The notes beneath the pieces are model-generated. The model was not told the origin of the DNA, made no database searches, and was given only the letters and a program-made list of their open reading frames with translations. This document shows positions 16,654 to 24,270 of a DNA stretch of 64,000 bases, piece by piece (the stretch's first letter is position 1; every line of letters begins with the position of its first letter). The position numbers were made by a program, and so were the translations under genes. The stretch is taken from positions 186,001-250,000 of the forward strand of contig NZ_QFRU01000004.1 of the NCBI RefSeq assembly GCF_003184905.1, given 5' to 3'. The stretch comes from Bacillus sp. CGMCC 1.16541 (GTDB lineage Bacteria; Bacillota; Bacilli; Bacillales; Bacillaceae_H).

Positions 16654-16995
16654 TTAATGATCGAACACTTTCCCCTCTGACAACTGCTTGTTTTTCGCTT
16701 CATCAATTCCATATTTGGCATCGATTGAATCACTGACTTTTGCATTCACAAATAGTAAAGAAATAAAGACCAAAATAGACCCTAGCGCTCCCATAAAGTA
16801 GTGAAACGGAAAACCAAGGAACGTAAACATTAATGATTCCGCAAACATAACGACGCCAAATGATACGATGAACCAAATAACTAAGCAAACAGCAATGAGC
16901 TTTGTTCGCTCACGAAAATAAGAATCAGCAATTTTTTTATCAATTTTTTTCAATTGTTCCACCCCCAAAAAATGTTGAAAGCTTTTTATTTCCAC
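16654..16995 (-). CDS. DUF485 membrane protein, partner of the symporter
   Basis: A ~113-residue protein with two transmembrane helices (about residues 34-55 and 64-85 from the first start) and charged ends, matching the DUF485 family (YwcB/YjcH), which nearly always precedes ActP-type symporters. The start is uncertain: GTG at 16995 has AGGA upstream, whereas TTG at 16953 has the better GGGGGTGG and would give a protein of about 99 residues closer to the family length. It heads the operon; the next gene begins 53 bases later. Its role in transport is not established. Confidence 0.82.
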   Translation of the reverse strand: MEIKSFQHFLGVEQLKKIDKKIADSYFRERTKLIAVCLVIWFIVSFGVVMFAESLMFTFLGFPFHYFMGALGSILVFISLLFVNAKVSDSIDAKYGIDEAKNKQLSEGKVFDH

Positions 16996-17341
16996 ACAAC
17001 TTTTTCCTATGCATTAATTGATACGCATCACATCCTTTCAAAGTAAAAAATAACAGAAATGAAAGAGACGTCACTTGAGGACACAATTACATGTTGATAA
17101 AAACGACAAAGCGTTCATTTCTGCTTTGCTCATCCTTAAATAATAAAAAACAGCGATCTAAAAAAAGAACTTGATAGAAAAAAATCGATAGGTAGTTAAA
17201 ACGATACAGTGGTGTACAAGAACAAGTGGTGGTTTCCTTATTACTTTGTTGAGATAGGTGATAAATGAATGAATATCCAAAATGTGAATTCTTGCTGTAA
17301 GGTAAAGAACGAGGTGTCTAAACTAGAGGTGAACATATTTT
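16996..17341. other. Intergenic region upstream of the acetate-symporter operon
   Basis: This gap must hold the operon promoter on the minus strand. I found an AT-rich stretch and the imperfect dyad TGATACGCATCA at about 17020-17032, but no site fitting the full catabolite-responsive element consensus. On the plus strand an 11-codon frame (ATG at about 17267 after AGGTGATAA) is too short to call a gene. Confidence 0.4.
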
Positions 17342-17524
17342 TTACTGCAAACTAAAAATAAATTTAACTGTTTCAAAGAATGGAGCTGGTACAAGTGCAA
17401 CTTCAACCACAAAATAAAGAAATAAACTTAAAAATGGAACGGCAAAGAAGAATGTTTTTCGTTTCCGTAATCCCAAAAAAATACTAATTAGTGTAATGAT
17501 AACGAGTAAACTCAACACCAGCAT
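17342..17524 (-). CDS. Small two-helix membrane protein (60 aa)
   Basis: I do not recognise this protein. It has two hydrophobic helices (about residues 1-18 and 27-45) separated by the basic turn LRKRK, with a short C-terminal tail. The ribosome binding site GAGGAGGG five bases before the ATG is one of the strongest in the window, so translation is very likely. It stands alone between the symporter operon and spoIIQ with no obvious terminator behind it. The position next to sporulation genes does not itself show a sporulation role. Confidence 0.68.
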   Translation of the reverse strand: MLVLSLLVIITLISIFLGLRKRKTFFFAVPFLSLFLYFVVEVALVPAPFFETVKFIFSLQ

Positions 17525-17707
17525 GCTATCCCTCCTCTTTTGTAACCGTTATCAATATTGTTCTAACGAAACAACTATTAATTTTAAGAATATTCTAATA
17601 AGTAAAATATTACATTTTTTTATCCATTCGTCAATACTTGTTCTCATATAATTGGAATATGAGTCTTTTCGCTTATAAGATAACCTGTTAACTGATGAGT
17701 CAAAAAA

Positions 17708-17743
17708 AAAAAAGAAGCCGAGTCATTCTCGACTTCTTCTTCA
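17708..17743 (-). terminator. Terminator of spoIIQ
   Basis: On the minus strand AAGAAGTCGAGAAT pairs with a segment reading CTCGGCTTCTT and is followed by a run of more than ten T residues. It abuts the spoIIQ stop codon. Confidence 0.88.
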
Positions 17744-18631
17744 TTATGCTGTTTTATTAAGAGATGTAGAAGAATCTTCTTCTTTTACATCGTTCACATC
17801 TTTTTCTTCATCTGAAGAACCTTCTGTTTCAGACTGTTTGTCTTTATCAGTTGATGGTTCATCTGATTCAGGTTTACTTTCTTCTTTTTCACCTGACTCA
17901 GCGTCTTCTTTATCTGATTCAGATGCTGGTGTTTCTGCCTCTACTTTAATCGATGATAATGTTTTTCCAAAATAACTATCTGGATTAACCGCAACGCCAT
18001 CTTTACGTACTTCAAAGTGGACATGCGTTTTTGCTTCTTGATTGTAGATATTTTGACCAGCTTGTCCAATCACTTGACCTTGTGTAACTGTGTCACCCAC
18101 TTCTACACTCACACCTTCTAGCGACTGATAGTTTGTAACGACACCATCTGCATGCTCTACTTCGACAACATATCCAAGTAAAGGATCTTTTTCAGCATTA
18201 ACAACCGAACCACTAGCTGCAGCAACTACTTCAAATGCACTACCATCTTTTGCAGCAATATCAATTCCTGTATTTGGATGATACGTATTGTTGTAGAATA
18301 CAAGCGCTGCTTCTTGTTCTTCTTTTGAAGCTTTGCTATCGTAGAATGGCTTTTGAATCACTGTTTCTACTTCTTCTGCTACAGGCATTACTAACTCTTC
18401 CATTGCACTGTTTACTTCTACTGCATCTTGATTAGGATCGTATGCTGTACCTTCTGAAGCATCATTCTTTTTATCTTGTGCATTTTCTGGGCCATTTGCT
18501 TGAAACCAAAGGACTGCTGTAAGAATGATTGCTGCACTCATTAAATAAATTGCCGGAAATACCCAACGTTTTCTTAAAACCTTTTGTAATTTTGACGATT
18601 GAGAAACTCGATTCTTTTCTTCTTCTCTCAT
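17744..18631 (-). CDS. spoIIQ: Forespore engulfment protein SpoIIQ
   Basis: A 295-residue forespore membrane protein that binds SpoIIIAH across the intermembrane space to form the engulfment channel. It has a basic cytosolic N-terminus, one transmembrane helix (~24-42), an extracytoplasmic M23/LytM domain (~115-220) and a disordered Glu/Ser/Asp-rich tail. The peptidase metal site is degenerate: the first His of the HxxxD motif is Asn120 (NTGID, Asp124), while HVH at 203-205 is intact. Loss of the first His is also known in B. subtilis SpoIIQ, which has no peptidase activity. GAGGTGAT precedes the ATG and a sigma-F-type promoter lies about 20 bases further upstream. Confidence 0.94.
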   Translation of the reverse strand: MREEEKNRVSQSSKLQKVLRKRWVFPAIYLMSAAIILTAVLWFQANGPENAQDKKNDASEGTAYDPNQDAVEVNSAMEELVMPVAEEVETVIQKPFYDSKASKEEQEAALVFYNNTYHPNTGIDIAAKDGSAFEVVAAASGSVVNAEKDPLLGYVVEVEHADGVVTNYQSLEGVSVEVGDTVTQGQVIGQAGQNIYNQEAKTHVHFEVRKDGVAVNPDSYFGKTLSSIKVEAETPASESDKEDAESGEKEESKPESDEPSTDKDKQSETEGSSDEEKDVNDVKEEDSSTSLNKTA

Positions 18632-18651
18632 TTATAATCACCTCTGCAATC

Positions 18652-18680
18652 ATTGTGAACAGAATCTGTTAAATATATAC
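18652..18680 (-). promoter_or_regulatory. Putative sigma-F promoter of spoIIQ
   Basis: On the minus strand: -35 GTATA (18676-18680), exactly 15 bp, -10 GTTCACAAT (18652-18660). The consensus is GywTA-N15-GgnnAnAnT; only the second base of the -10 differs. spoIIQ is sigma-F dependent in B. subtilis. Confidence 0.72.
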
Positions 18681-18702
18681 ACATGAAAAAAAGTTTTTTA
18701 GA

Positions 18703-18837
18703 TTATTGTTCGACAAAGTTTGCAGGATTATACAAGTTGATATGACGAACTTTGATTAAGTCGCTAGAAAACAATAACCGATTAATTTTCACTGAAGATA
18801 GCTCGCCTTCCATAGAAGATAAAATAGACGTCCTCAT
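18703..18837 (-). CDS. Candidate 44-aa peptide between spoIID and spoIIQ
   Basis: An ATG frame (MRTSILSSMEGELSSVKINR...) runs for 44 codons to a TAA. The sequence alternates hydrophobic and charged residues and ends NLYNPANFVEQ, which looks like protein rather than random translation. The ribosome binding site is modest (AAGGGATCAACA). It occupies the middle of a 387-base gap between spoIID and spoIIQ. I know of no counterpart in B. subtilis; it might also be a remnant of a longer gene. Confidence 0.35.
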   Translation of the reverse strand: MRTSILSSMEGELSSVKINRLLFSSDLIKVRHINLYNPANFVEQ

Positions 18838-18875
18838 TGTTGATCCCTTATTGGTTTCTATCCTTCTCTTCTACC

Positions 18876-18902
18876 CCTTAAATGAGATTACCTCATTTAA
18901 GG
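18876..18902. repeat. Perfect 11-bp inverted repeat between spoIID and spoIIQ
   Basis: CCTTAAATGAG and CTCATTTAAGG are perfect complements around ATTAC. No T run follows on either strand, so it is more likely an operator or mRNA hairpin than a terminator. It lies about 40 bases upstream of the candidate 44-codon frame. Confidence 0.6.
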
Positions 18903-18978
18903 ATACTACTCTTTTAAGATAACATTGACTACGTTAATTGAAGGAAAAATGACATCAATTACCTACCCTATTCCAACA

Positions 18979-19018
18979 AATAAAAATCGATGCAAGCACG
19001 ACGCCTGCATCGATTCTA
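18979..19018 (-). terminator. Terminator of spoIID
   Basis: On the minus strand AATCGATGCAGGC pairs with GCTTGCATCGATT, followed by TTTTATTTG. It begins right after the stop codon. Confidence 0.88.
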
Positions 19019-20044
19019 TTATTGTTTCGCAGTTAGTTTTGACGCGTATTGATCGGGTGATGCAATGACGACTCCTTTATAGTAATGCGAAACAATGTCT
19101 TGATAGGATTTTCCTTCTGCTGCCATCCCGTTTGCACCATATTGGCTCATTCCAACACCGTGACCTGAACCTTTTGTTGTGATGACAATTTGGTTACCTT
19201 TCTTTACCCAATTAAAATCTGCCGAGTTTAAACTTAGTTTGTCTCGAATTTCTTTTCCTGTTAATGTTTTACCACTAATTTCAACCGTTGCAATTCGCTT
19301 TCCTGTTGTGCGAGAAACGACTTTACCTAGCGAACCATCTGTCGGAAATTTTACCCCTAGACGTTGTTCAAATTCTTTTAATGACATCACTTTTTGATCT
19401 GTGAATTTTGGTGATTTTTTATCCCATGGACTTTCTACACTTTTCAAGTATGGAAGAGCATTTGACCAGTATTCTTCTGAGTTCTCTGTATATCCATTAC
19501 TTGTTGAGAAAAATTGTGCGCTAATAGGTTGATCTTCAAATGTCAAAATTTGTCCTGCCGTTTCTTGCACAGCCTTGGTGACTCGCTCCATGTTTCTTTT
19601 GTAATCACCTTTCCATTGAAGCTTTAGTTCATCTGGACTTTTATACACTTGATGAGTCACGGTATCAGAAATATTGGCTCCTTCAGGAAGTTCTGTACCA
19701 ATATCACCATTTAACATTCTTTGTACAATGTAAGTTCGAGCTGCTAAACTTTGTGCCTTTAACGCTTCTATTTCAAAATTAGCTGGCATTTCAGATGCCA
19801 CTACGCCAACAACATAATCTTCTAATGGTAGCTTTTCAACTTGTTTTGTTTTCATTCTATAAACGGCTACTTCGACTTTAGGACCTACTTTCGCTTCTGT
19901 CTGTTGCTTGACCGATGAAGGTTGTTCTGTAAGCTCACCACCTGTTTTATCACCAAAAGGAATGACAAGTAACGTGGGAATCATTAATACAATAAAAAAG
20001 AAAGCTGAGACGAGTAGGACTACTGGTTTTAGATGCTTCATCAA
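19019..20044 (-). CDS. spoIID: Stage II sporulation protein D (engulfment transglycosylase)
   Basis: A 341-residue membrane-anchored lytic transglycosylase that, with SpoIIM and SpoIIP, degrades septal peptidoglycan during engulfment. There is one N-terminal transmembrane helix (~8-27), then the SpoIID domain with [24 protein letters not shown]-type sequence at ~75-97 (the conserved catalytic Glu falls in ASEMPA), AARTYIVQR, and the C-terminal [17 protein letters not shown] motif. Length and architecture match B. subtilis SpoIID. It is transcribed alone: a sigma-E-like promoter precedes it and terminators bracket it, with murAA upstream as in B. subtilis. Confidence 0.96.
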   Translation of the reverse strand: MMKHLKPVVLLVSAFFFIVLMIPTLLVIPFGDKTGGELTEQPSSVKQQTEAKVGPKVEVAVYRMKTKQVEKLPLEDYVVGVVASEMPANFEIEALKAQSLAARTYIVQRMLNGDIGTELPEGANISDTVTHQVYKSPDELKLQWKGDYKRNMERVTKAVQETAGQILTFEDQPISAQFFSTSNGYTENSEEYWSNALPYLKSVESPWDKKSPKFTDQKVMSLKEFEQRLGVKFPTDGSLGKVVSRTTGKRIATVEISGKTLTGKEIRDKLSLNSADFNWVKKGNQIVITTKGSGHGVGMSQYGANGMAAEGKSYQDIVSHYYKGVVIASPDQYASKLTAKQ

Positions 20045-20090
20045 TATTGAACCTCCATTGCCTGTTTAGGATAAGAATGATCTTCATAAC

Positions 20091-20120
20091 ATTTGTATGG
20101 AGATGGACAACCTTTTATGA
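20091..20120 (-). promoter_or_regulatory. Putative sigma-E promoter of spoIID
   Basis: On the minus strand: -35 TCATAAAA (20113-20120), 13-bp spacer, -10 CATACAAAT (20091-20099). The -10 is close to the sigma-E consensus CATACAnT. spoIID is sigma-E dependent in B. subtilis. Confidence 0.62.
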
Positions 20121-20125
20121 CTGAA

Positions 20126-20165
20126 ATAAAAAAGTCGCCCTTGGAAACCCAAGGACGACTTTTTA
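20126..20165 (-). terminator. Terminator of ywzB-ywmB-murAA
   Basis: On the minus strand AAAAAGTCGTCCTTGG and CCAAGGGCGACTTTTT form a near-perfect 16-bp stem around a short GTTT loop, ending in a T run. Confidence 0.9.
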
Positions 20166-20173
20166 TCGAAAAA

Positions 20174-21481
20174 TTAGTTTATATCAGATGAGACTTGCTT
20201 TGCTTCATCATTTGTTTCAACTGCTTCGTTTACACGTTCAATATCGGCACCTAATGCAAGTAATTTACCATGGAAATCGACGTAACCGCGATCTAAGTGT
20301 TTTAGTTCCGTTACGCGTGTATATCCATCTGCTACTAAACCAGCTAATGTTAAAGCTGCTGCTGCGCGAAGATCTGTTGCTGCTACTTCTGCACCTTGAA
20401 GCTTAGAAGGTCCATTAATAATCACAGAACGTCCTTCGATTTTAATATCGGCATTCATACGACGGAACTCTTCAACGTGCATAAAACGATTTTCAAACAC
20501 AGTTTCAGTAATCATACTTGTACCTTCAGCTGCTAGCAATAATGACATCATTTGTGACTGCATATCAGTTGGGAAGCCTGGGTGTGGCATTGTTTTAATA
20601 TCCACTGCTTTTAACTTTTCAGGACCGATAACACGTAGGCCATCTTCCTCTTCAGTAATTTTAACACCCATCTCTTCCATTTTGGCAACAAGTGAGCTTA
20701 AGTGCTCCATTACAGCACCGCGCACAAGTACATTTCCACCTGTAATTGCAGCAGCTACCATAAATGTTCCTGCTTCAATACGGTCTGGAATAATTACATG
20801 GTTTGCACCATATAATTTCTTAACACCCTCAATTCGAATTGTACCTGTACCAGCACCTCGCACTTTACCTCCCATTGCATTTAGAAAGTTTGCTAGATCG
20901 ACAATTTCTGGTTCTTTTGCAACATTTTCAATAATGGTTGTTCCTTCAGCTAATGCTGCTGCCATCATAATATTCTCTGTTGCACCAACACTTGGGAAGT
21001 CTAGATAAATCTTAGCTCCACGTAATTTACCGTCTACTTCTGCATCAATAAATCCGTTTCCGACTTTCACTTTAACTCCCATTGCTTCAAAGCCTTTAAG
21101 GTGCTGATCAATCGGTCTTGAGCCAATTGCACAGCCACCTGGTAATGCAACGCGTGCTTTTCCTGTGCGTCCTAGTAGTGGACCCATAACAAGAACGGAT
21201 GCGCGCATTTTTCTTACATATTCAAACGGTGCATCTGTTTTTAATTCTCTCGATGCATCTACAACAACACGATTTGTCCCAAAGTCTACTTCTGCATTAA
21301 GATGACGTAAAACTTCGCTAATTGTAAATACATCGGAGAGAGCTGGTACATCATTTAGAACTGTTTTTCCATCACTAGCTAATAAAGTTGCAGCGATAAT
21401 AGGTAACACGGCATTTTTAGCACCTTCTGCTTTTACAGTACCGTTTAACCTTTTTCCGCCGCGGACGATGATTTTTTCCAA
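20174..21481 (-). CDS. murAA: UDP-N-acetylglucosamine 1-carboxyvinyltransferase MurAA
   Basis: A 435-residue enzyme catalysing the first committed step of peptidoglycan synthesis, transfer of enolpyruvate from PEP to UDP-GlcNAc. The nucleophilic Cys117 sits in [21 protein letters not shown] (C-A-I-G-S-R-P-I-D), and [14 protein letters not shown] and [13 protein letters not shown] are further signatures. The start is TTG at 21481, preceded by GGAGGGG; the ORF extends seven codons upstream, but this TTG gives the family N-terminus MEKIIVRGG. It follows ywmB by 31 bases. A second paralogue, murAB, is at 61674-62960, as usual in low-GC Firmicutes. Confidence 0.96.
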   Translation of the reverse strand: MEKIIVRGGKRLNGTVKAEGAKNAVLPIIAATLLASDGKTVLNDVPALSDVFTISEVLRHLNAEVDFGTNRVVVDASRELKTDAPFEYVRKMRASVLVMGPLLGRTGKARVALPGGCAIGSRPIDQHLKGFEAMGVKVKVGNGFIDAEVDGKLRGAKIYLDFPSVGATENIMMAAALAEGTTIIENVAKEPEIVDLANFLNAMGGKVRGAGTGTIRIEGVKKLYGANHVIIPDRIEAGTFMVAAAITGGNVLVRGAVMEHLSSLVAKMEEMGVKITEEEDGLRVIGPEKLKAVDIKTMPHPGFPTDMQSQMMSLLLAAEGTSMITETVFENRFMHVEEFRRMNADIKIEGRSVIINGPSKLQGAEVAATDLRAAAALTLAGLVADGYTRVTELKHLDRGYVDFHGKLLALGADIERVNEAVETNDEAKQVSSDIN

Positions 21482-21512
21482 GGTATTCCCCTCCGCGTCC
21501 ATTTTCTATATA

Positions 21513-22256
21513 TTAATATTCAGACGTGATGATGGGTGTGCCAACAACTAGGGTTGTTTGACCGCCCAATCCTGTCTCTCGTAGTGCTATCTGTAAATTC
21601 ATCTGCTGTTCTTTTGTCGAAATTGCGTTTTCCCACAATTCAGTATATGCCGACACTGATACGAATGACTCTTCGGTAATCGATTCAACCGGTGTTGCAT
21701 GAAAAGCTTTTAATAAATGATCAATTTCCAAAGACAAAACACTTTCCATCTTATCATCTAATTCACCTTTTATACAAGAGAAAATTATGGGATTTGATAA
21801 AAAGAGCTTGTCATAACGTGCTTGAAACATCTCTTCATAAGAACGCCACTTATCGTTGCTCCAGCCTATGCCTGTCACATGATATAGTATATACGCATGC
21901 TTCATCTTTTTTGTGGGTGTATAAGCAAAGGTAATTTTCTCTGTGATTGAGCCACTTACATTTAGACCAACGGCTTTCCACACTTCTCTTTCCCTCTTTA
22001 ACTCCCAATTGAAACCACTAAATACACGTTTAAGCTCATTTATTTTTTTGTAAAAGTCATCTTCATCTTGAATCGATGTTACTTCTTCCTTTGCATATAA
22101 CGACCATTCGTCTACATCAATCTCTTGTTGTTGAAGAACTTGAGCCAATTGCACAATCGTCCTATCGTTGCTTTGTGCTTGACTCACATAATTTCCATGA
22201 TATATGAATAAAGCTAGAATGAAAATAGCTAAAAAGACACTAATTTTTTTATTCAT
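21513..22256 (-). CDS. ywmB: YwmB family protein (TATA-box-binding-like fold), secreted or anchored
   Basis: A 247-residue protein with an N-terminal signal or anchor helix (MNKKISVFLAIFILALFIYH, residues 1-20) followed by an extracytoplasmic domain of unknown function that matches YwmB/DUF1779 by position and pattern. The ATG at 22256 is chosen because GAGGGAGTGG precedes it; the frame runs 17 codons further without a ribosome binding site. It lies between ywzB and murAA, the same operon order as in B. subtilis. The conserved linkage with murAA suggests an envelope role, which is inference. Confidence 0.85.
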   Translation of the reverse strand: MNKKISVFLAIFILALFIYHGNYVSQAQSNDRTIVQLAQVLQQQEIDVDEWSLYAKEEVTSIQDEDDFYKKINELKRVFSGFNWELKREREVWKAVGLNVSGSITEKITFAYTPTKKMKHAYILYHVTGIGWSNDKWRSYEEMFQARYDKLFLSNPIIFSCIKGELDDKMESVLSLEIDHLLKAFHATPVESITEESFVSVSAYTELWENAISTKEQQMNLQIALRETGLGGQTTLVVGTPIITSEY

Positions 22257-22391
22257 TTTGCCACTCCCTCTCCTTATCCTCATTTTTTCCAGAATAAAAA
22301 GTGGCATACATGAAAATGGTCGTCACATTTAGACAGAGAAGCGACATTTTTGCATGTTCAATCTTTCACAATTAAAGAGATAAAAACGTCA

Positions 22392-22628
22392 TTAAAATAA
22401 TGAAGAAATACGTTGAGACCAGAATAAGTAATCTAAAAAGAAATTGCTAACGGCCGATCCAATTGCAATTGTTAATAAAATCATCATTACTCTTGCTTGC
22501 AGTACCCGATTTGGTTTCATCAATTTCTCAAGTTGGAACCCTTGCAATGCATACCAAGTAATAATCATGAATAATAAATGAGAAATAATGGCTAACAAAG
22601 CTTGTGGCCCAGCTCCTGGTATCATCAT
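22392..22628 (-). CDS. ywzB: DUF1146 membrane protein YwzB
   Basis: A 78-residue membrane protein with two hydrophobic helices (~10-28 and ~46-68) joined by the segment FQLEKLMKPNRVLQARVM, typical of the DUF1146 family. The start at 22628 has a GGGAGTGA ribosome binding site. It leads ywzB-ywmB-murAA as in B. subtilis. No function is established for the family. Confidence 0.88.
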   Translation of the reverse strand: MMIPGAGPQALLAIISHLLFMIITWYALQGFQLEKLMKPNRVLQARVMMILLTIAIGSAVSNFFLDYLFWSQRISSLF

Positions 22629-22760
22629 ATAATATTCACTCCCTCATTTTTCTAACACTTCAAGTTCACACATAAAGGACTGACAAGCTAAATTCTCTTG
22701 TCAATCCTTTTCGTCTTCCACTTATTAAAGCACACTACCTGTTCTTACGTAAATATCACT

Positions 22761-24263
22761 TTAGGAGAAAAAATCTGTAAAACCACTAAACTGATCGAAG
22801 AAGAACGAATAAGCAAGGTTTGGTACTACTCCTAACAAAACCGTAATACATGCACAAAAACCAATTGATAAAACGAACCCACTCGGCTTCTTAAAGGGTT
22901 CGGTTCTATCACCACCCCGAAAGAACATGTAAACAAATATTGTAAAATAATAGTAGTAAGAAATGACAGTCGTTATAATCATAATGCTTACGAGCACATA
23001 ATGAGTAGCAGAAACAGATAGTGCACCCACAAGAATATTTAACTTACCAATAAAACCCGCCGTACCTGGTATTCCCGCTAAAGAAAGCAAGAAGATTGTC
23101 ATACTCACTGCCAGAAACGGCGATCGCTTATATAACCCCGTAAACGATTCTAATTTTGTAGTACCACTCGAACTCGCTACAAGTTGAATAATAGCAAATG
23201 CACCTAGATTCATGAACACATAGGCTAATAAATAAAACCAAATTGCATCTAACATAAAAGGTGATAACGCAGTAAATGCCACAAATAAGTAACCTGCATG
23301 AGCAATACTGGAATAGGCAAATAATCTCTTTATATTTTGTTGCCTCAATGCAATGAGATTACCAACGATCATCGTCACTCCCGCTATGATTCCAATGTAA
23401 CTTTGCATAGACTGTAAGATTGATGTTGTCATTTGTTGTGCTGGAGCACTTGCAAAAACTGTTAAAAACAAACGAAGTAAAAGAGCAAATCCTGCTATTT
23501 TTGACACAACACTCAAAAAAGCGGTGACAGGTGTCGGAGCGCCTTCGTATACATCAGGTACCCACATGTGAAAAGGTACAGTCGCTACTTTAAAGGATAG
23601 GCCCACAAGCATAAGCATAAAAGCAAGCGACAGCATTTGCTCATAAGACTGGCCATCTAAAAAGGTGACTTTTGACGCAATCGTCAGTAAGTTCGTTGAT
23701 CCAGTCAATCCGTATACATAACTTATCCCAAATAACGTAATCGCCGTTGCAATACCACCGTTAATGACATATTTCATCGCCGCTTCATTCGATGGAAGAT
23801 GTTTTTTTCTAATACCTGCTAAAATATAAGAAGAAAGAGACAGAAGTTCTAACCCAATAAACAATGTAATAAGATCACCGCTAGAAGTCATGAACATCGC
23901 TCCTAGTAACGCGGTTAAGAAAAGATAATAAAACTCCCCTCTATCGTCTATCCTCTCTTTTGGTTCGTATTGAATAGCTAACATCATGACAATCGCGCCA
24001 CCTACTAATAAAAGAAGTTTAAATGCTTTGGCAAACCCATCAAGTCGAAACGTATTTTCTAAAATCGTAATAGGTGGTTCATTTAATAATGTAAGAAGTG
24101 AAACAAATGCGAGTGCAATTCCAACTATTCCGATATAACCAAACCATCGCCGGTTCACATTCTTTGAAGCAAATAAATCAAGAAGCGACAAACATGTTGC
24201 GACTCCTAAAATAATAAACTCTGGTACCATAGCTCCCCACTGATAACTTAATAACGTCTCCAT
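22761..24263 (-). CDS. nuoN: NADH-quinone oxidoreductase subunit N
   Basis: A ~500-residue antiporter-like subunit of the proton-pumping membrane arm of respiratory complex I, with about 14 transmembrane helices. It shows the family core: LELLSLSSYILAGI (Glu in TM5), HMWVPDVYEGAPTPVTAFLS (conserved Lys/His environment of TM7-8), and GLPGTAGFIGK-like SLAGIPGTAGFIGK. ATG at 24263 is preferred, with GGGGGTGG upstream; a GTG at 24278 in frame overlaps the end of nuoM by 8 bases. It is the last gene of the nuo operon; no strong terminator is visible before ywzB. Confidence 0.95.
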   Translation of the reverse strand: METLLSYQWGAMVPEFIILGVATCLSLLDLFASKNVNRRWFGYIGIVGIALAFVSLLTLLNEPPITILENTFRLDGFAKAFKLLLLVGGAIVMMLAIQYEPKERIDDRGEFYYLFLTALLGAMFMTSSGDLITLFIGLELLSLSSYILAGIRKKHLPSNEAAMKYVINGGIATAITLFGISYVYGLTGSTNLLTIASKVTFLDGQSYEQMLSLAFMLMLVGLSFKVATVPFHMWVPDVYEGAPTPVTAFLSVVSKIAGFALLLRLFLTVFASAPAQQMTTSILQSMQSYIGIIAGVTMIVGNLIALRQQNIKRLFAYSSIAHAGYLFVAFTALSPFMLDAIWFYLLAYVFMNLGAFAIIQLVASSSGTTKLESFTGLYKRSPFLAVSMTIFLLSLAGIPGTAGFIGKLNILVGALSVSATHYVLVSIMIITTVISYYYYFTIFVYMFFRGGDRTEPFKKPSGFVLSIGFCACITVLLGVVPNLAYSFFFDQFSGFTDFFS

Positions 24264-24270
24264 GTTCACA

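Noticed and set aside
17000-17110. Catabolite-responsive element upstream of the acetate-symporter operon
   Set aside because: Sites such as TGATACGCATCA and AAAGCGTTCATTT look similar but miss the required spacing of the TG and CG cores.
17267-17302. 11-codon frame (MNEYPKCEFLL) behind AGGTGATAA, possible leader peptide
   Set aside because: Too short, and no gene follows on the plus strand that it could control.
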